NCBI GenBank assembly: GCA_964451415.1
Contig: CAYVHU010000001.1
Span: 62,001 to 126,000 of the forward strand
Source of the DNA: CAYVHU01 sp964451415
GTDB taxonomy: Bacteria; Pseudomonadota; Alphaproteobacteria; Rhodospirillales; Magnetovibrionaceae
Direction: 5' to 3'
Length of the DNA: 64,000 bases
Shown here: positions 43,135-51,363 of the stretch, in pieces
How the letters are laid out: every line of letters starts with the position of its first letter
Numbering within the stretch: position 1 is the first letter of the stretch
The notes under the pieces: model-generated
What the model saw: only the letters and a program-made list of their open reading frames with translations
The model's database searches: none
What the model was told of the DNA's origin: nothing
Program-made: the position numbers and the translations under genes

Positions 43135-43209
43135 GTGGACCCTGAGCGATTCGAACGCCCGACCTTCTGATTCGTAGTCAGATGCTCTATCCAGCTGAGC
43201 TAAGGGTCC
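43133..43209 (-). tRNA. tRNA-Arg (anticodon ACG)
   Basis: 77 bases read leftwards. The acceptor stem GGACCCT pairs with AGGGTCC, and the discriminator A plus CCA end at 43133. The D arm GCTCAGCTGGATAGAGC is standard. The anticodon arm TCTGA-CTACGAA-TCAGA gives ACG (plus-strand CGT at 43173-43175), normally edited to ICG to read CGT, CGC and CGA. The T arm reads GGGCGTTCGAATCGCTC. Confidence 0.97.
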
Positions 43210-43516
43210 ACGAGGCCTCGCCTTGAGACGGCGAAAGCGCGCGGAACCTACTCCACGCTTGCACCGATGGCAAGAGGAAGATGCGGTTTTTTTACAAGCG
43301 GCGAAAAGGCGAAATAAAATAGGTCCTTGCCGCCACTCAGGGCATTGAGTAATATCGCTGCAAAATCACTGTGAGACACATTCTTTCGGGGATTCGAAAT
43401 GTTTGTCTCATGCTTGGGGCCGCTCCTCTACTTGGTCGGGTCCTTGGGGGTAGTCCTTTTTTTGAACCTTTAGGTGTCCGGGTGCCGGTTCCAAGATCAA
43501 AAGGCGAACGCACGTA
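43210..43516. other. Intergenic region between tRNA-Arg and the coiled-coil lipoprotein
   Basis: About 307 bases. The left part should hold the tRNA-Arg promoter reading leftwards. I see no repeat, strong hairpin or long ORF. A 24-codon hydrophobic ORF with its own ribosome-binding-like sequence lies at 43399-43473 and is listed separately. The promoter of the lipoprotein at 43517 was not identified. Confidence 0.5.
43399..43473 (+). CDS. Possible 24-residue single-helix membrane microprotein
   Basis: An ATG at 43399 opens a 24-codon frame ending in TAG. The peptide is MFVSCLGPLLYLVGSLGVVL followed by FLNL, almost entirely hydrophobic, enough for one membrane helix. GGGGA lies about six bases upstream. 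It is too short to be trusted by length alone, and a chance ORF is quite possible. It precedes the lipoprotein gene by 43 bases. No known family is recognised. Confidence 0.25.
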   Translation: MFVSCLGPLLYLVGSLGVVLFLNL

Positions 43517-44713
43517 ATGAATTTCTCGAAGTTCCGGGTTTTGGTCGTGGGGGTGGCGCTCGCGTTGCCGGCCTGCTCATTTTCCCAATCAGCATTATGG
43601 CCGTCTCTGACCGGCGAACCCGCTGCGGGCGACGCCCAAGCGAAGTCGGCAGATCAGCAGCCTACTACCACAACTTCTGCGCAAACCGCCCAGACGCCAT
43701 CTGGTGCTGTCGATGGGAGTGCGAAAACGGGGGACGCGGGGACGGTTCCGCCGCAACTGGGCAACACCAATTTCAAACCCGTTGGCGTCACACCGGGTCA
43801 GGATACGGGAACTTTCGTCGGGCGGAAGGTCGCCGAATTGCGCGCCGAGCTGCAACGCCTGCAAGATCAGGTCAACCAGCACAACGGCGAATTGCAAAAA
43901 GTGCGCGCCGATATGACGGCCAACGCCCAGCACTATCACAATACGGTCGCCATGATCAGCGCACGCCTGCAGGTCGGGACCACACCGGGCAACCCGATTC
44001 TGGTGCAGAAATTCGGTAACGCCCAGGTGGCTCTGGACAGCCTGAACACAAATATCGCCGCGATGAACAAATTGGCGACCGCGGTCACGGGCATGGCCAC
44101 CATGAGCGCTTATCTTGCCGAATCGACACGCGCCGCCTTTGGCGTCTCCGGTGCGGTGGACGAGGATCATCGGCAATTGGCGATCCTGCAAGACGAAGTC
44201 GATCAGACCGTGGTGTTGATCGACCGTTTGCTCAACGAAGTCACCCAGGACATTCGTCGCCAAAGCTCCTATGTCGCCTCGGAACGCTCCAATCTGAACA
44301 CCCTGGCCGCCGGCATCAAAACGGGCGAAATTTATGGCGCCAGCCTCTCAAACGTCGCGCAGATCGCTGCGGGTCCCGGCCCCATTGCGGGCAAGCCCAT
44401 GGACACATCGGGCCGTCGTCCGTTGGTGGTCATTCGCTTCAATCGTGAACAAGTGCCGTACCAACAGGCGCTTTACAACGCCATCGGACGGGTCCTGGAA
44501 CGTCGCCCCGACGCCGCCTTTGACCTTGTGGCGGTAACTCCCGCCTCTGGCGGACCGGCGCGCGTTGCCCTGAACACCACCAAAGCACGCCGCCATGCCG
44601 AGGATGTCCTGCGTTCGCTCACCGAAATGGGCCTGCCTCCAGCGCGCGTCGCTGTTTCGGCCAAGACCCAGACCGGTGTGCGGGTCAACGAGGTTCAACT
44701 TTATTTGCGTTGA
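43517..44713 (+). CDS. Coiled-coil lipoprotein with possible OmpA-like C-terminus
   Basis: A 398-residue protein with a lipoprotein signal (LVVGVALALPAC, lipid cysteine C20). After the cysteine come about 75 residues of low-complexity, T/A/Q/G-rich linker, then a long helical region (about 105-260) with coiled-coil-like heptads (VAELRAELQRLQDQVNQHNG). The C-terminal 115 residues (RRPLVVIRFNREQVPYQQAL, then RRHAEDVLRSLTEMGLPPAR) have the alternation and TxxARRHAExVxxxLxxxGLPxxRV layout of OmpA/MotB-type peptidoglycan-binding domains, but no family motif is certain. An envelope tether or spacer is inferred. It is single-gene with a strong terminator downstream. Confidence 0.65.
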   Translation: MNFSKFRVLVVGVALALPACSFSQSALWPSLTGEPAAGDAQAKSADQQPTTTTSAQTAQTPSGAVDGSAKTGDAGTVPPQLGNTNFKPVGVTPGQDTGTFVGRKVAELRAELQRLQDQVNQHNGELQKVRADMTANAQHYHNTVAMISARLQVGTTPGNPILVQKFGNAQVALDSLNTNIAAMNKLATAVTGMATMSAYLAESTRAAFGVSGAVDEDHRQLAILQDEVDQTVVLIDRLLNEVTQDIRRQSSYVASERSNLNTLAAGIKTGEIYGASLSNVAQIAAGPGPIAGKPMDTSGRRPLVVIRFNREQVPYQQALYNAIGRVLERRPDAAFDLVAVTPASGGPARVALNTTKARRHAEDVLRSLTEMGLPPARVAVSAKTQTGVRVNEVQLYLR

Positions 44714-45054
44714 TCAAGCGTTCCCATACACGAAATAATAAAACGTCGGAGCGGCTTCCCCGCCCCGGCGTTTTCTTTGTGTGCCTCCATCAGAAACGCT
44801 CTCGTGATCGTTGCATAAATGTTACACACGCGAAAAAAATAACAGCGATACACTATTACTACTCCTTGTCGGCAAAATACGGCTAGTTTGTTCATACGGG
44901 GACTAATCGCTACAGACTAGTCGCAGGAAAATACAAATTCGTGATACAGGGCCTGCAAGGCTTTGGGGCATGCGAGGCCTTGGGACTTGCAATACACAAA
45001 AGATTTTGACCCACCCCATTAGGGAACCGGGTCGGCGACAAGGGGAAGAAATTT
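44714..45054. other. Intergenic region before the FadL-type porin
   Basis: About 341 bases. The first 60 hold the terminator of the lipoprotein gene. The remaining roughly 280 form an unusually long, AT-rich leader with an imperfect direct repeat of 13 bases (CAAGGCTTTGGGG / CGAGGCCTTGGGA) near 44957-44992 and a short inverted repeat (GACTA...TAGTC) near 44909-44930. No promoter or riboswitch class was identified. A good ribosome-binding site (AGGGGAAG) precedes the porin ATG. Confidence 0.5.
44740..44774 (+). terminator. Intrinsic terminator after the coiled-coil lipoprotein
   Basis: A 10-bp stem, AAAACGTCGG with CCGGCGTTTT (one G-T pair), with a GC-rich loop, then CTTTGTG. It lies 27 bases after the stop codon. 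Confidence 0.65.
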
Positions 45055-46335
45055 ATGAAAACAACTTTTAAGCTGGCTTTGCTGTCCAGTGCTGCGGCGC
45101 TTGTAACGGCGTTGAGTGCAGGTTCAGCACAAGCGACCAACGGATATTTTTCAAGCGGTTACGGCATCGCTTCACAGGGCATGGCCGGTGCCGGTGGCGC
45201 CATGAGCCTGGACACCCAGGCCGCCGCCAACAACCCGGCCGGTATGTACGCCTTGGGCAACCGCGTGGATTTGAGCATATCTTTTTTTGCACCGTATCGC
45301 GATACCATCACCAACGGTGGTAATTTTATCAAGAGCCAGGCGGCCGGTGATAAAACAAAGAGTAGATCAACGCTGTTTCTCATTCCTGCCATGGGCGTGA
45401 ATTTTGATCGTGGCGATTACACTTTCGGCGTGACCCTGACTGCCAACGGCGGCATGAATACAGACTATCCCAAAACGATTTTTCAAAACGGCGCCCTCAG
45501 CACATCCGGTCGGACGGGTATCGATCTGGCGCAGGCGCTGATCGGTTTCACATATGCGCGCAAGTTCGGCGAAAACAACACCTTTGGTATTACACCAACC
45601 ATTGCGGCACAACGTTTCTCGGCGGAAGGCTTGGAAGGATTCAAGAAAATTTCCGTTCATCCAACTAAGCTCACGGGCAATGGGTTTGATTATTCCTATG
45701 GATATGGGTTCCGCTTGGGTTGGCAAGGCAAGCTTACCGATGCCGTCACCTTGGGTGCCAGCTATCAAAGCCGCATGTACATGACGAAACTCAAAAAATA
45801 TGCGGGCCTGTTCGCCGACGGCGGTGCTTTCGACATTCCGCCCGCAGCAACGCTGAGTGTCGCTTTCAAGGCCACAAAGAAGCTCACCGTGGCCATGGAT
45901 GTTCAGGAAATCTTTTATAGTGACGTTCCGTCAATAGCGAATTCGAATAACGTCAAAGTGAGTATCATGGGTGGACCGGGCCAGTTGGGTTCGCGCGGTG
46001 GCATGGGCTTTGGCTGGCGCGACCTGACCACCGTCAAGTTGGGTATGCAGTATCAGTATAGCCCGACCTTAACCCTGCGTGCGGGTGTGAGCCAGAACAA
46101 TGGCCAGATCCCCACCAGCGAGACGCTCTTTAATGTTTTAGCACCGGGCATTATCAAAACGCATGCCAGTGTCGGCGCAACGTATAAGATGAACGCAAAA
46201 AACGAGTTAAGTTTTGCATTTACGCGCGCTTTCTCAGCTTCTGTAAATGGTGTCAATACACCGAACGCTGTTAACAACATCCACCTTCGTATGGACCAGT
46301 ACAACGCCACAGTGGGCTGGAGCTACTTGTTCTAA
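45055..46335 (+). CDS. Outer-membrane long-chain fatty acid transporter, FadL/TodX family
   Basis: A 426-residue beta-barrel protein with a signal peptide ending SAGSAQA at 27. The mature N-terminus TNGYFSSGYGIASQGMAGAG, then DTQAAANNPAGMY, is the plug and N-P-A motif of the FadL/TodX/OmpP1 family, which moves fatty acids or aromatic hydrocarbons. The last residues NATVGWSYLF end in phenylalanine, as expected for barrel assembly. No neighbouring catabolic gene suggests the ligand. A long leader precedes it, and a strong terminator follows. Confidence 0.9.
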   Translation: MKTTFKLALLSSAAALVTALSAGSAQATNGYFSSGYGIASQGMAGAGGAMSLDTQAAANNPAGMYALGNRVDLSISFFAPYRDTITNGGNFIKSQAAGDKTKSRSTLFLIPAMGVNFDRGDYTFGVTLTANGGMNTDYPKTIFQNGALSTSGRTGIDLAQALIGFTYARKFGENNTFGITPTIAAQRFSAEGLEGFKKISVHPTKLTGNGFDYSYGYGFRLGWQGKLTDAVTLGASYQSRMYMTKLKKYAGLFADGGAFDIPPAATLSVAFKATKKLTVAMDVQEIFYSDVPSIANSNNVKVSIMGGPGQLGSRGGMGFGWRDLTTVKLGMQYQYSPTLTLRAGVSQNNGQIPTSETLFNVLAPGIIKTHASVGATYKMNAKNELSFAFTRAFSASVNGVNTPNAVNNIHLRMDQYNATVGWSYLF

Positions 46336-46355
46336 GCGTTGACACGACACATCTT

Positions 46356-46392
46356 AAAGCCGCTGGAAACGAAAGTTTCCGGCGGCTTTTTT
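46356..46392 (+). terminator. Strong intrinsic terminator after the FadL-type gene
   Basis: A 14-15 bp stem (AAAGCCGCTGGAAAC / GTTTCCGGCGGCTTT, one G-T pair) capped by a GAAA tetraloop and followed by TTTTTTG on the plus strand. It also abuts the stop of the converging yqaA-like gene and may act on both. Confidence 0.9.
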
Positions 46393-46394
46393 GT

Positions 46395-46823
46395 TTACGA
46401 CATAAAGCCCAGGGTCAACGCCGCGACAACAAGGTAACGGCCACCCTTGGCAAACAATACCAGCGTGAAAAAAAGGGGAAAGCGTATCCGCAGAAAACCA
46501 GCCGCAAAGGTGATGGGGTCTCCGATGATCGGAACCCAGCTCAACAACAAGGACCAGAAGCCCCATTTATCGAACCACCGTGCGGCTTTGTTCATATCCT
46601 TGGCGGAAAACGGAAACCATTTGCGGTCTTGCCAATGAAGGCACCAGCGCCCAAAAACCCAGTTCACCACGGCCCCCAGCGTGTTGCCCGCCGTCGCCAC
46701 CGCCCACAGCAGGGGCACATCGGCCCCGCCTACGGCGATCATACCCAACAAAACACCTTCGCTTGAAAACGGCAAAAGCGTCGCCGCTAAAAAAGCAGCT
46801 AAGAAAAGACTCCCGTATTCCAT
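46395..46823 (-). CDS. YqaA family inner-membrane protein (DedA/SNARE-associated relative)
   Basis: A 142-residue membrane protein with four hydrophobic segments. AAFLAATLLPFSSEGVLLGM and ATAGNTLGAVVNWVFGRW are typical of YqaA, a distant relative of the DedA family involved in lipid transport and membrane homeostasis. Its exact function is not known. It overlaps the panC stop by one base, so it may be the tail of the panBC transcript. Confidence 0.85.
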   Translation of the reverse strand: MEYGSLFLAAFLAATLLPFSSEGVLLGMIAVGGADVPLLWAVATAGNTLGAVVNWVFGRWCLHWQDRKWFPFSAKDMNKAARWFDKWGFWSLLLSWVPIIGDPITFAAGFLRIRFPLFFTLVLFAKGGRYLVVAALTLGFMS

Positions 46824-47707
46824 TATCCGCCGGAAACCGGCGGTTCGTTGACGGCAATATTGTCAAGCAGGCGGGTCTTTCCCAATCGCACCGCGGCCAG
46901 AATTCGCGTGGGACGAACGGGGTCATAGCGCATAAGAGGTTCCAGCGTGTGGGCATCGACAATGCAAAGATAGTCAATGGCTGAAAATCCACTCTTTGTA
47001 AGGGCCTCACGCGCTTCGATTTCAAGGCGTCCCGCATCGCCGCCCGCGCGAAAGTCGTGAGCGACTCGGCGTAATATCATGTACAGTGCCGGCGCAATCT
47101 TACGCTCTTCGGCGCTCAGATAGACATTACGCGACGACAACGCCAAACCGTCGGCCTCTCGTAGCGTCGGCACACCGTGAATGTGGGTGCCCATGCACAG
47201 GTCCTGCACCAATCGGCGAATGATCAGAAGCTGTTGATAATCTTTTTCCCCAAAAAAGGCATGGTCCACCTGCGCCAACGTGAAGAGTTTCGTCACCACC
47301 GTGGCCACGCCGCTAAAGTGCCCGGGGCGCGATGTCCCTTCCAGCACACAGTCCAGACCACGCACGCATACTTGCGTCGATGAACCTTCGGGATAAAGTT
47401 CCTGAACGTTGGGCGCGAAGAGCCCCTGAACACCCTCACCGCACAGCCGCTCGCTGTCGCGCTCTTCGTCGCGTGGATAGGCATCGAAGTCTTCTTCGGG
47501 TGTAAATTGTGTCGGGTTGACGAAGATACTGACAATCACACGATCACAACGCGCCAACGCGGCGCGCACCAACACCATATGCCCGTCATGCAACGCACCC
47601 ATGGTGGGCACAAGGCCAATACTCAGGCCTTCCCGGCACCACCCCCGTACAAGGGCACGCAGCTCTGCGCCCGTGCGCAGCGTCACCAACGGCTCAGCCA
47701 TCCGCAT
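46823..47707 (-). CDS. panC: Pantothenate synthetase
   Basis: About 294 residues; joins pantoate and beta-alanine using ATP, the last step to pantothenate. The frame is open to 47770, but the MRMAEPL start at 47707 keeps overlap with panB to 14 bases. LVPTMGALHDGHMVLVRAA carries the HIGH-like ATP-binding motif; then SIFVNPTQF, FFGEKDYQQL and LALSSRNVYLSAEER (KMSKS-like position). The internal overlap with the panB 3' end shows the two are translationally coupled. Confidence 0.95.
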   Translation of the reverse strand: MRMAEPLVTLRTGAELRALVRGWCREGLSIGLVPTMGALHDGHMVLVRAALARCDRVIVSIFVNPTQFTPEEDFDAYPRDEERDSERLCGEGVQGLFAPNVQELYPEGSSTQVCVRGLDCVLEGTSRPGHFSGVATVVTKLFTLAQVDHAFFGEKDYQQLLIIRRLVQDLCMGTHIHGVPTLREADGLALSSRNVYLSAEERKIAPALYMILRRVAHDFRAGGDAGRLEIEAREALTKSGFSAIDYLCIVDAHTLEPLMRYDPVRPTRILAAVRLGKTRLLDNIAVNEPPVSGG

Positions 47708-48569
47708 CGCGCGATTTTTGTGCATTGAGCGTGCCAAAGCAATGTTCCGGGCCCGGGAATGCGCCGTCACGAACCTCTTGAGCGTATTGGCGTGCGGCTT
47801 CGGCTATATCGCCGCCCAGGTTCATGTAACGTTTCACGAACTTCGGTTTGAACTCGGTGAACAGGCCCGCCATGTCCTCGGTCACGAGAATCTGGCCATC
47901 GCACGCGGGCGAACCGCCAATGCCGATGGTCGGAATATCAACCTCCTGTGTAATGCGCCGCGCCAACGGTTCGACGACACCTTCGACCACCATGGCGAAC
48001 GCGCCGGCGTGCGCGGTGGCGGCAGCATCGGCCGAAATGCGATTCGCATCGGCTTCGCTACGCCCGCGCGTTTTAAAACCACCCGCGGTATTCACCAATT
48101 GCGGCATCAGGCCCACATGGCCCAAAACAGGAATGCCGCGATCCGTTAAGAAACGGATGGTCTCCGCCATTTCCACGCCACCTTCCAGCTTGACCCCGGC
48201 GCAGCCCACTTCTTTCATGATCCGCGCGGCGTTGCGAAAAGCCACCTGTGGACTTTCCTGATAGCTGCCGAAGGGCATATCGACAATCACGCAAGACCGC
48301 TTCGCGCCGCGCATCACCGCCTGACCGTGGGCGATCATCATCTCCAAGGTAACGCCGAGCGTGGTGTCCAAGCCGTACAGCACCATGCCTAAGCTATCGC
48401 CGACCAACAGCAGATCCGTATGCGCGTCCAGCAGGCGCGCCGTCAACACGGTGTAAGCGGTGAGACACACCACCGGCTGCGCGCCGTCGCAACGTTTGCG
48501 CGCGCGGATATCCACAACGGTGGTGCGCCGCGTCGCGCCGTCTAAGTCAATGGGTTGATGCGTGCTCAT
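47694..48569 (-). CDS. panB: 3-methyl-2-oxobutanoate hydroxymethyltransferase
   Basis: A 291-residue TIM-barrel enzyme making ketopantoate with methylenetetrahydrofolate. The MSTHQPIDLD start at 48569 is preferred over an upstream start at 48650. Conserved features include LTAYTVLTARLLDAHTDLLL, VGDSLGMVLYG, VDMPFGSYQESP, KLEGGVEMAETI with metal ligands, and VLGHVGLMPQ. It is the first gene of panB-panC; the order is usual. The promoter is in the 82 bases before the start. Confidence 0.96.
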   Translation of the reverse strand: MSTHQPIDLDGATRRTTVVDIRARKRCDGAQPVVCLTAYTVLTARLLDAHTDLLLVGDSLGMVLYGLDTTLGVTLEMMIAHGQAVMRGAKRSCVIVDMPFGSYQESPQVAFRNAARIMKEVGCAGVKLEGGVEMAETIRFLTDRGIPVLGHVGLMPQLVNTAGGFKTRGRSEADANRISADAAATAHAGAFAMVVEGVVEPLARRITQEVDIPTIGIGGSPACDGQILVTEDMAGLFTEFKPKFVKRYMNLGGDIAEAARQYAQEVRDGAFPGPEHCFGTLNAQKSRDADG

Positions 48570-48651
48570 GATTCGATCCCGTAACGGCTGTATTTTGCAG
48601 TGCGAAATATAAACGTGAAGCCCCGAAAAGGCAAAGGCTTCCGCGCTCACG

Positions 48652-49437
48652 TTACGCCTTTCGCGCGATAATGAACAGGCGTCGAAACGGAAACAAAATC
48701 ACACCGTCAGCGCCACGTGGGTAGGCCCGACGAAGTTCATGGGCCAGCGTATCGCGAAACGCTGCGCCGAGGGAGGGCTCCAAAGCTTCCACCAAGGGTT
48801 TCAAGGCCGTAGCGGAGATCCAGGTCAAAACTGGATCGTCGCCGGTCATTTCCTGAATATACGTGGTTTCCCAGATGTCGATGGTGGTGCTGAACGGTTT
48901 CAACCACCGATAATAATCCTCAACCGGGGCTACCGGAGCCGAACGCAACAAAGGCGTCAACGTTTCCGCCCATGGCCCACGCATCGCCGTTGAGCGCATC
49001 AAGGCGTGGGACGGCTCGGCGAACTGATTGGGCATCTGCACCGCCAGGATACCACCTGAGGTCACGTTTTGCATCAGGCGCGCAATCAGTTGCGCGTGCC
49101 CGTCCAGCCATTGCAACAAGGCGTTGGAAAAGATGAGGTCCTGGGGATGATCCGGCGTCCACACGCCCGCGTCCGCCTGAACCCAGGTGGCCATATCACC
49201 CAGATCCGAGCGCGCGCGCGCCAGCATTTCAGCGGAATTGTCCACGCCAGTGATAACGGCATCGGGAAAGCGCGCATGCAGTTCCGCCGTCACGCTCCCC
49301 GTGCCACAGCCTAAATCGGTAATACGCTTCGCCTCCAACACAGCAACATGGGCCAGAAGGTCAAGCGCCGGTCGCAAACGTTGATCTGCGTATTTCAAAT
49401 ACTGTCTTGGATCCCAGCGTTGCGGCGCAGTGCTCAT
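48652..49437 (-). CDS. tam: Trans-aconitate 2-methyltransferase-like protein
   Basis: A 261-residue SAM-dependent methyltransferase. RWDPRQYLKYADQRLRPALD is the characteristic N-terminus of Tam, which methylates trans-aconitate. The SAM loop is ITDLGCGTGSVTAELHARF, with DAVITGVDNSAEML after it. Tam removes trans-aconitate, an aconitase inhibitor, which fits a window with the TCA operon but is not linked to it by position. It follows the MerA/Lpd-like gene by ten bases. Confidence 0.85.
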   Translation of the reverse strand: MSTAPQRWDPRQYLKYADQRLRPALDLLAHVAVLEAKRITDLGCGTGSVTAELHARFPDAVITGVDNSAEMLARARSDLGDMATWVQADAGVWTPDHPQDLIFSNALLQWLDGHAQLIARLMQNVTSGGILAVQMPNQFAEPSHALMRSTAMRGPWAETLTPLLRSAPVAPVEDYYRWLKPFSTTIDIWETTYIQEMTGDDPVLTWISATALKPLVEALEPSLGAAFRDTLAHELRRAYPRGADGVILFPFRRLFIIARKA

Positions 49438-49447
49438 GACACGACCT

Positions 49448-50899
49448 TTATGAAAACCATTTCAGCAAAAAGCGCACAATGGCTTTTGTTTTGGCGCTGT
49501 ACAGCTTCGTCGTATAAAAACGTCCCGCCGCGCGCTTGCTCACCTCGCCCAGGGTCGGATAGGGTTGGATGGTCGAGGCCAGCGCACCGATCTTGAGGCC
49601 TTGTTCCATGGCCAGAACCCACGGCGCGATGAGTTCGCCCGCACGTGGTCCCACGATGGAACAGCCTAAAATACGTCCGCGCTTTGTCACAACGGCCTTG
49701 ATCAAACCATCGGTATCGTCTTCTGTACACGCACGATCGTTGTCGGCGAAATTCCAGCGCAACACCTTAACGCTCTCGCCCAGACGTTCACGCGCCCGAG
49801 CCTCGCTCAGGCCCGCCTGAGCCAGTTCCGGGTCCGTGTACGTCACCCAGGGTACGCCATCCAATTTAACCTTGGCAGGCCATTTAAACAACACGTTGCG
49901 AATGACGATGCCGGCGTGGTAGCTCGCCACATGGGTGAATTGATATCCTCCAACCCCGCCGACGGCCGCAACGTCGCCGAGCGCGAATACGCGCCGGTTG
50001 GAAACGCTGCGCAGCCTTGCGTCCACTTCGATTCCGCGCGGAGAGAAATCCACGCCCGCACGTTCCAGTCCCAAGCCTTCGACGTTGACGCGCCGGCCGG
50101 CTGCGACCAGAACATGGCTGCCGCGAAGGGTCAACTCGCCCCCATCTGCGCGTTTCACCACCACTTCGGGTGCGGATTTCGATCCCTGGGCACGCACCAC
50201 CTGTGCGCCTTCGTGGATGACAACACCGTCTTTTTGCAAACGCGTCCGCACGATTTCAACCAGTTCCGGATCATCCTTGGGCATGATTTCGCCCATTTCC
50301 AATACCGTTACGGCGGCCCCTAGATGGCGGAACGCCTGCGCCATTTCAATGCCGATGGAGCCACCGCCGATCACGATCAAGTGTTCGGGAATTGTCTTCA
50401 AGCCAAATACGGTTTCATTGGTGAGAGCGTCCAAGACATCCAGACCACCGATGGGGGGCACGAAGGGCCGCGAGCCGGTGGCGACGGCAAAGAACTTCGC
50501 GTGCACCGTCGTGTCTGCGGCCTCCACCGTGCTGCGGGCGACAAACCGGGCGGCGGCGCGCACCACGCGCACGCCCATGTCTTCGAATCGCTCCTGTGAA
50601 TCATGGGGCGCGATGGCGGCGATCACATCGCGAATATGGGCAAATACGGCTTGGCCATCCACCTTCACCGGCCCGGCCTCGATCCCGAAACGTCCCGTGC
50701 GAGACGCGCCCTGGGCCGCATGTGCGGCTGCGAGCAAGGCCTTGGACGGCACGCAGCCGGTATTCAGACAATCGCCGCCCATGTCCCCTTTTTCAATCAA
50801 GACCACGTTCGCACCCATCTGACTTGCGCCCGCGGCGACCGACAAGCCGCCGGAACCCGCGCCGATAACGCACAAATCGCAAGTCATTTCACCACTCAT
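49448..50899 (-). CDS. FAD-dependent pyridine nucleotide-disulphide oxidoreductase, MerA/Lpd-like
   Basis: A 483-residue flavoprotein. The redox cysteine pair lies in GGDCLNTGCVPSKALLAAAH; FAD binding is at CVIGAGSGGLSVAAGASQMG, NAD(P) binding at LIVIGGGSIGIEMAQ, and the second FAD segment at FALGDVAAVGG. The C-terminal base region reads PYPTLGEV where dihydrolipoamide dehydrogenase has HPTLSE, so the catalytic histidine is tyrosine, as in MerA. It lacks MerA's HMA domain and C-terminal cysteine pair, so mercury reduction is not expected. The substrate is unknown. A true Lpd is at 55541. Confidence 0.85.
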   Translation of the reverse strand: MSGEMTCDLCVIGAGSGGLSVAAGASQMGANVVLIEKGDMGGDCLNTGCVPSKALLAAAHAAQGASRTGRFGIEAGPVKVDGQAVFAHIRDVIAAIAPHDSQERFEDMGVRVVRAAARFVARSTVEAADTTVHAKFFAVATGSRPFVPPIGGLDVLDALTNETVFGLKTIPEHLIVIGGGSIGIEMAQAFRHLGAAVTVLEMGEIMPKDDPELVEIVRTRLQKDGVVIHEGAQVVRAQGSKSAPEVVVKRADGGELTLRGSHVLVAAGRRVNVEGLGLERAGVDFSPRGIEVDARLRSVSNRRVFALGDVAAVGGVGGYQFTHVASYHAGIVIRNVLFKWPAKVKLDGVPWVTYTDPELAQAGLSEARARERLGESVKVLRWNFADNDRACTEDDTDGLIKAVVTKRGRILGCSIVGPRAGELIAPWVLAMEQGLKIGALASTIQPYPTLGEVSKRAAGRFYTTKLYSAKTKAIVRFLLKWFS

Positions 50900-51220
50900 G
50901 TGGCTTTTGTCTCTTTCAGTTTACGGTATGCGACGGGGATCAGGGACAACCCCTCCACCGTATCGTTTTCACGAGAAAGCGTATTTTCTGCCTGATGATC
51001 GAGACGATCCATCTAGGGTCCAAACTCATCCAAATCGGCACACGTCTATAATATTTCCTCGACTGTAAACCGAAGCACCTTTTTTCCCAAGTCCTGCTTT
51101 CCTGCGCCGTGCCGGTGTTTGTGGACAGGCGAACCGTATAAAAAAACCAAGCTCGGCGTTGACTTCCCCCTCACAAGCCCGTATACACCGGGCCTTGATT
51201 TGAGATGATGGAGACGTCGC
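50900..51220. other. Intergenic region between the flavoprotein and rpmH
   Basis: About 321 bases separating divergent genes. The right end holds the rpmH promoter (listed separately). The left part should contain the promoter of the flavoprotein operon, which I could not identify. A sequence TGTGGACAG near 51120 is only a weak match to a DnaA box. Confidence 0.6.
51159..51187 (+). promoter_or_regulatory. Strong sigma70-type promoter for rpmH-rnpA-yidD-yidC
   Basis: TTGACT at 51159-51164 and TATACA at 51182-51187, exactly 17 bases apart. The predicted start site is about 51194, giving a leader of some 27 bases to the rpmH GTG. It is the best promoter match in the window, as expected for a ribosomal-protein gene. 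Confidence 0.75.
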
Positions 51221-51355
51221 GTGAAACGCACCTACCAACCGAGCAAAATTGTTCGCAAACGCCGTCATGGCTTCCGCAGCCGCATGGCAAGTGTCGGTGG
51301 ACGCCGCATTCTGGCCGCGCGTCGCGCCAAGGGCCGTAAACGCCTGTCCGCCTAA
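51221..51355 (+). CDS. rpmH: Ribosomal protein bL34
   Basis: A 44-residue, highly basic protein of the large ribosomal subunit that begins with GTG. The sequence KRTYQPSKIVRKRRHGFRSR and then MASVGGRRILAARRAKGRKR is unmistakable. GGAG lies seven or more bases upstream. The rnpA start comes eight bases after the stop, the usual order with rnpA, yidD and yidC. Being short, it is easily missed by length cut-offs. Confidence 0.98.
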   Translation: MKRTYQPSKIVRKRRHGFRSRMASVGGRRILAARRAKGRKRLSA

Positions 51356-51363
51356 AGTCGAGC

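Noticed and set aside
49448..50899. Mercury resistance operon
   Set aside because: No merR, merT, merP, HMA domain or C-terminal cysteine pair; only the flavoprotein core resembles MerA.
51115..51130. DnaA-box-like TGTGGACAG near rpmH, possibly oriC
   Set aside because: Only a partial match and single; no AT-rich repeats or dnaA gene nearby.
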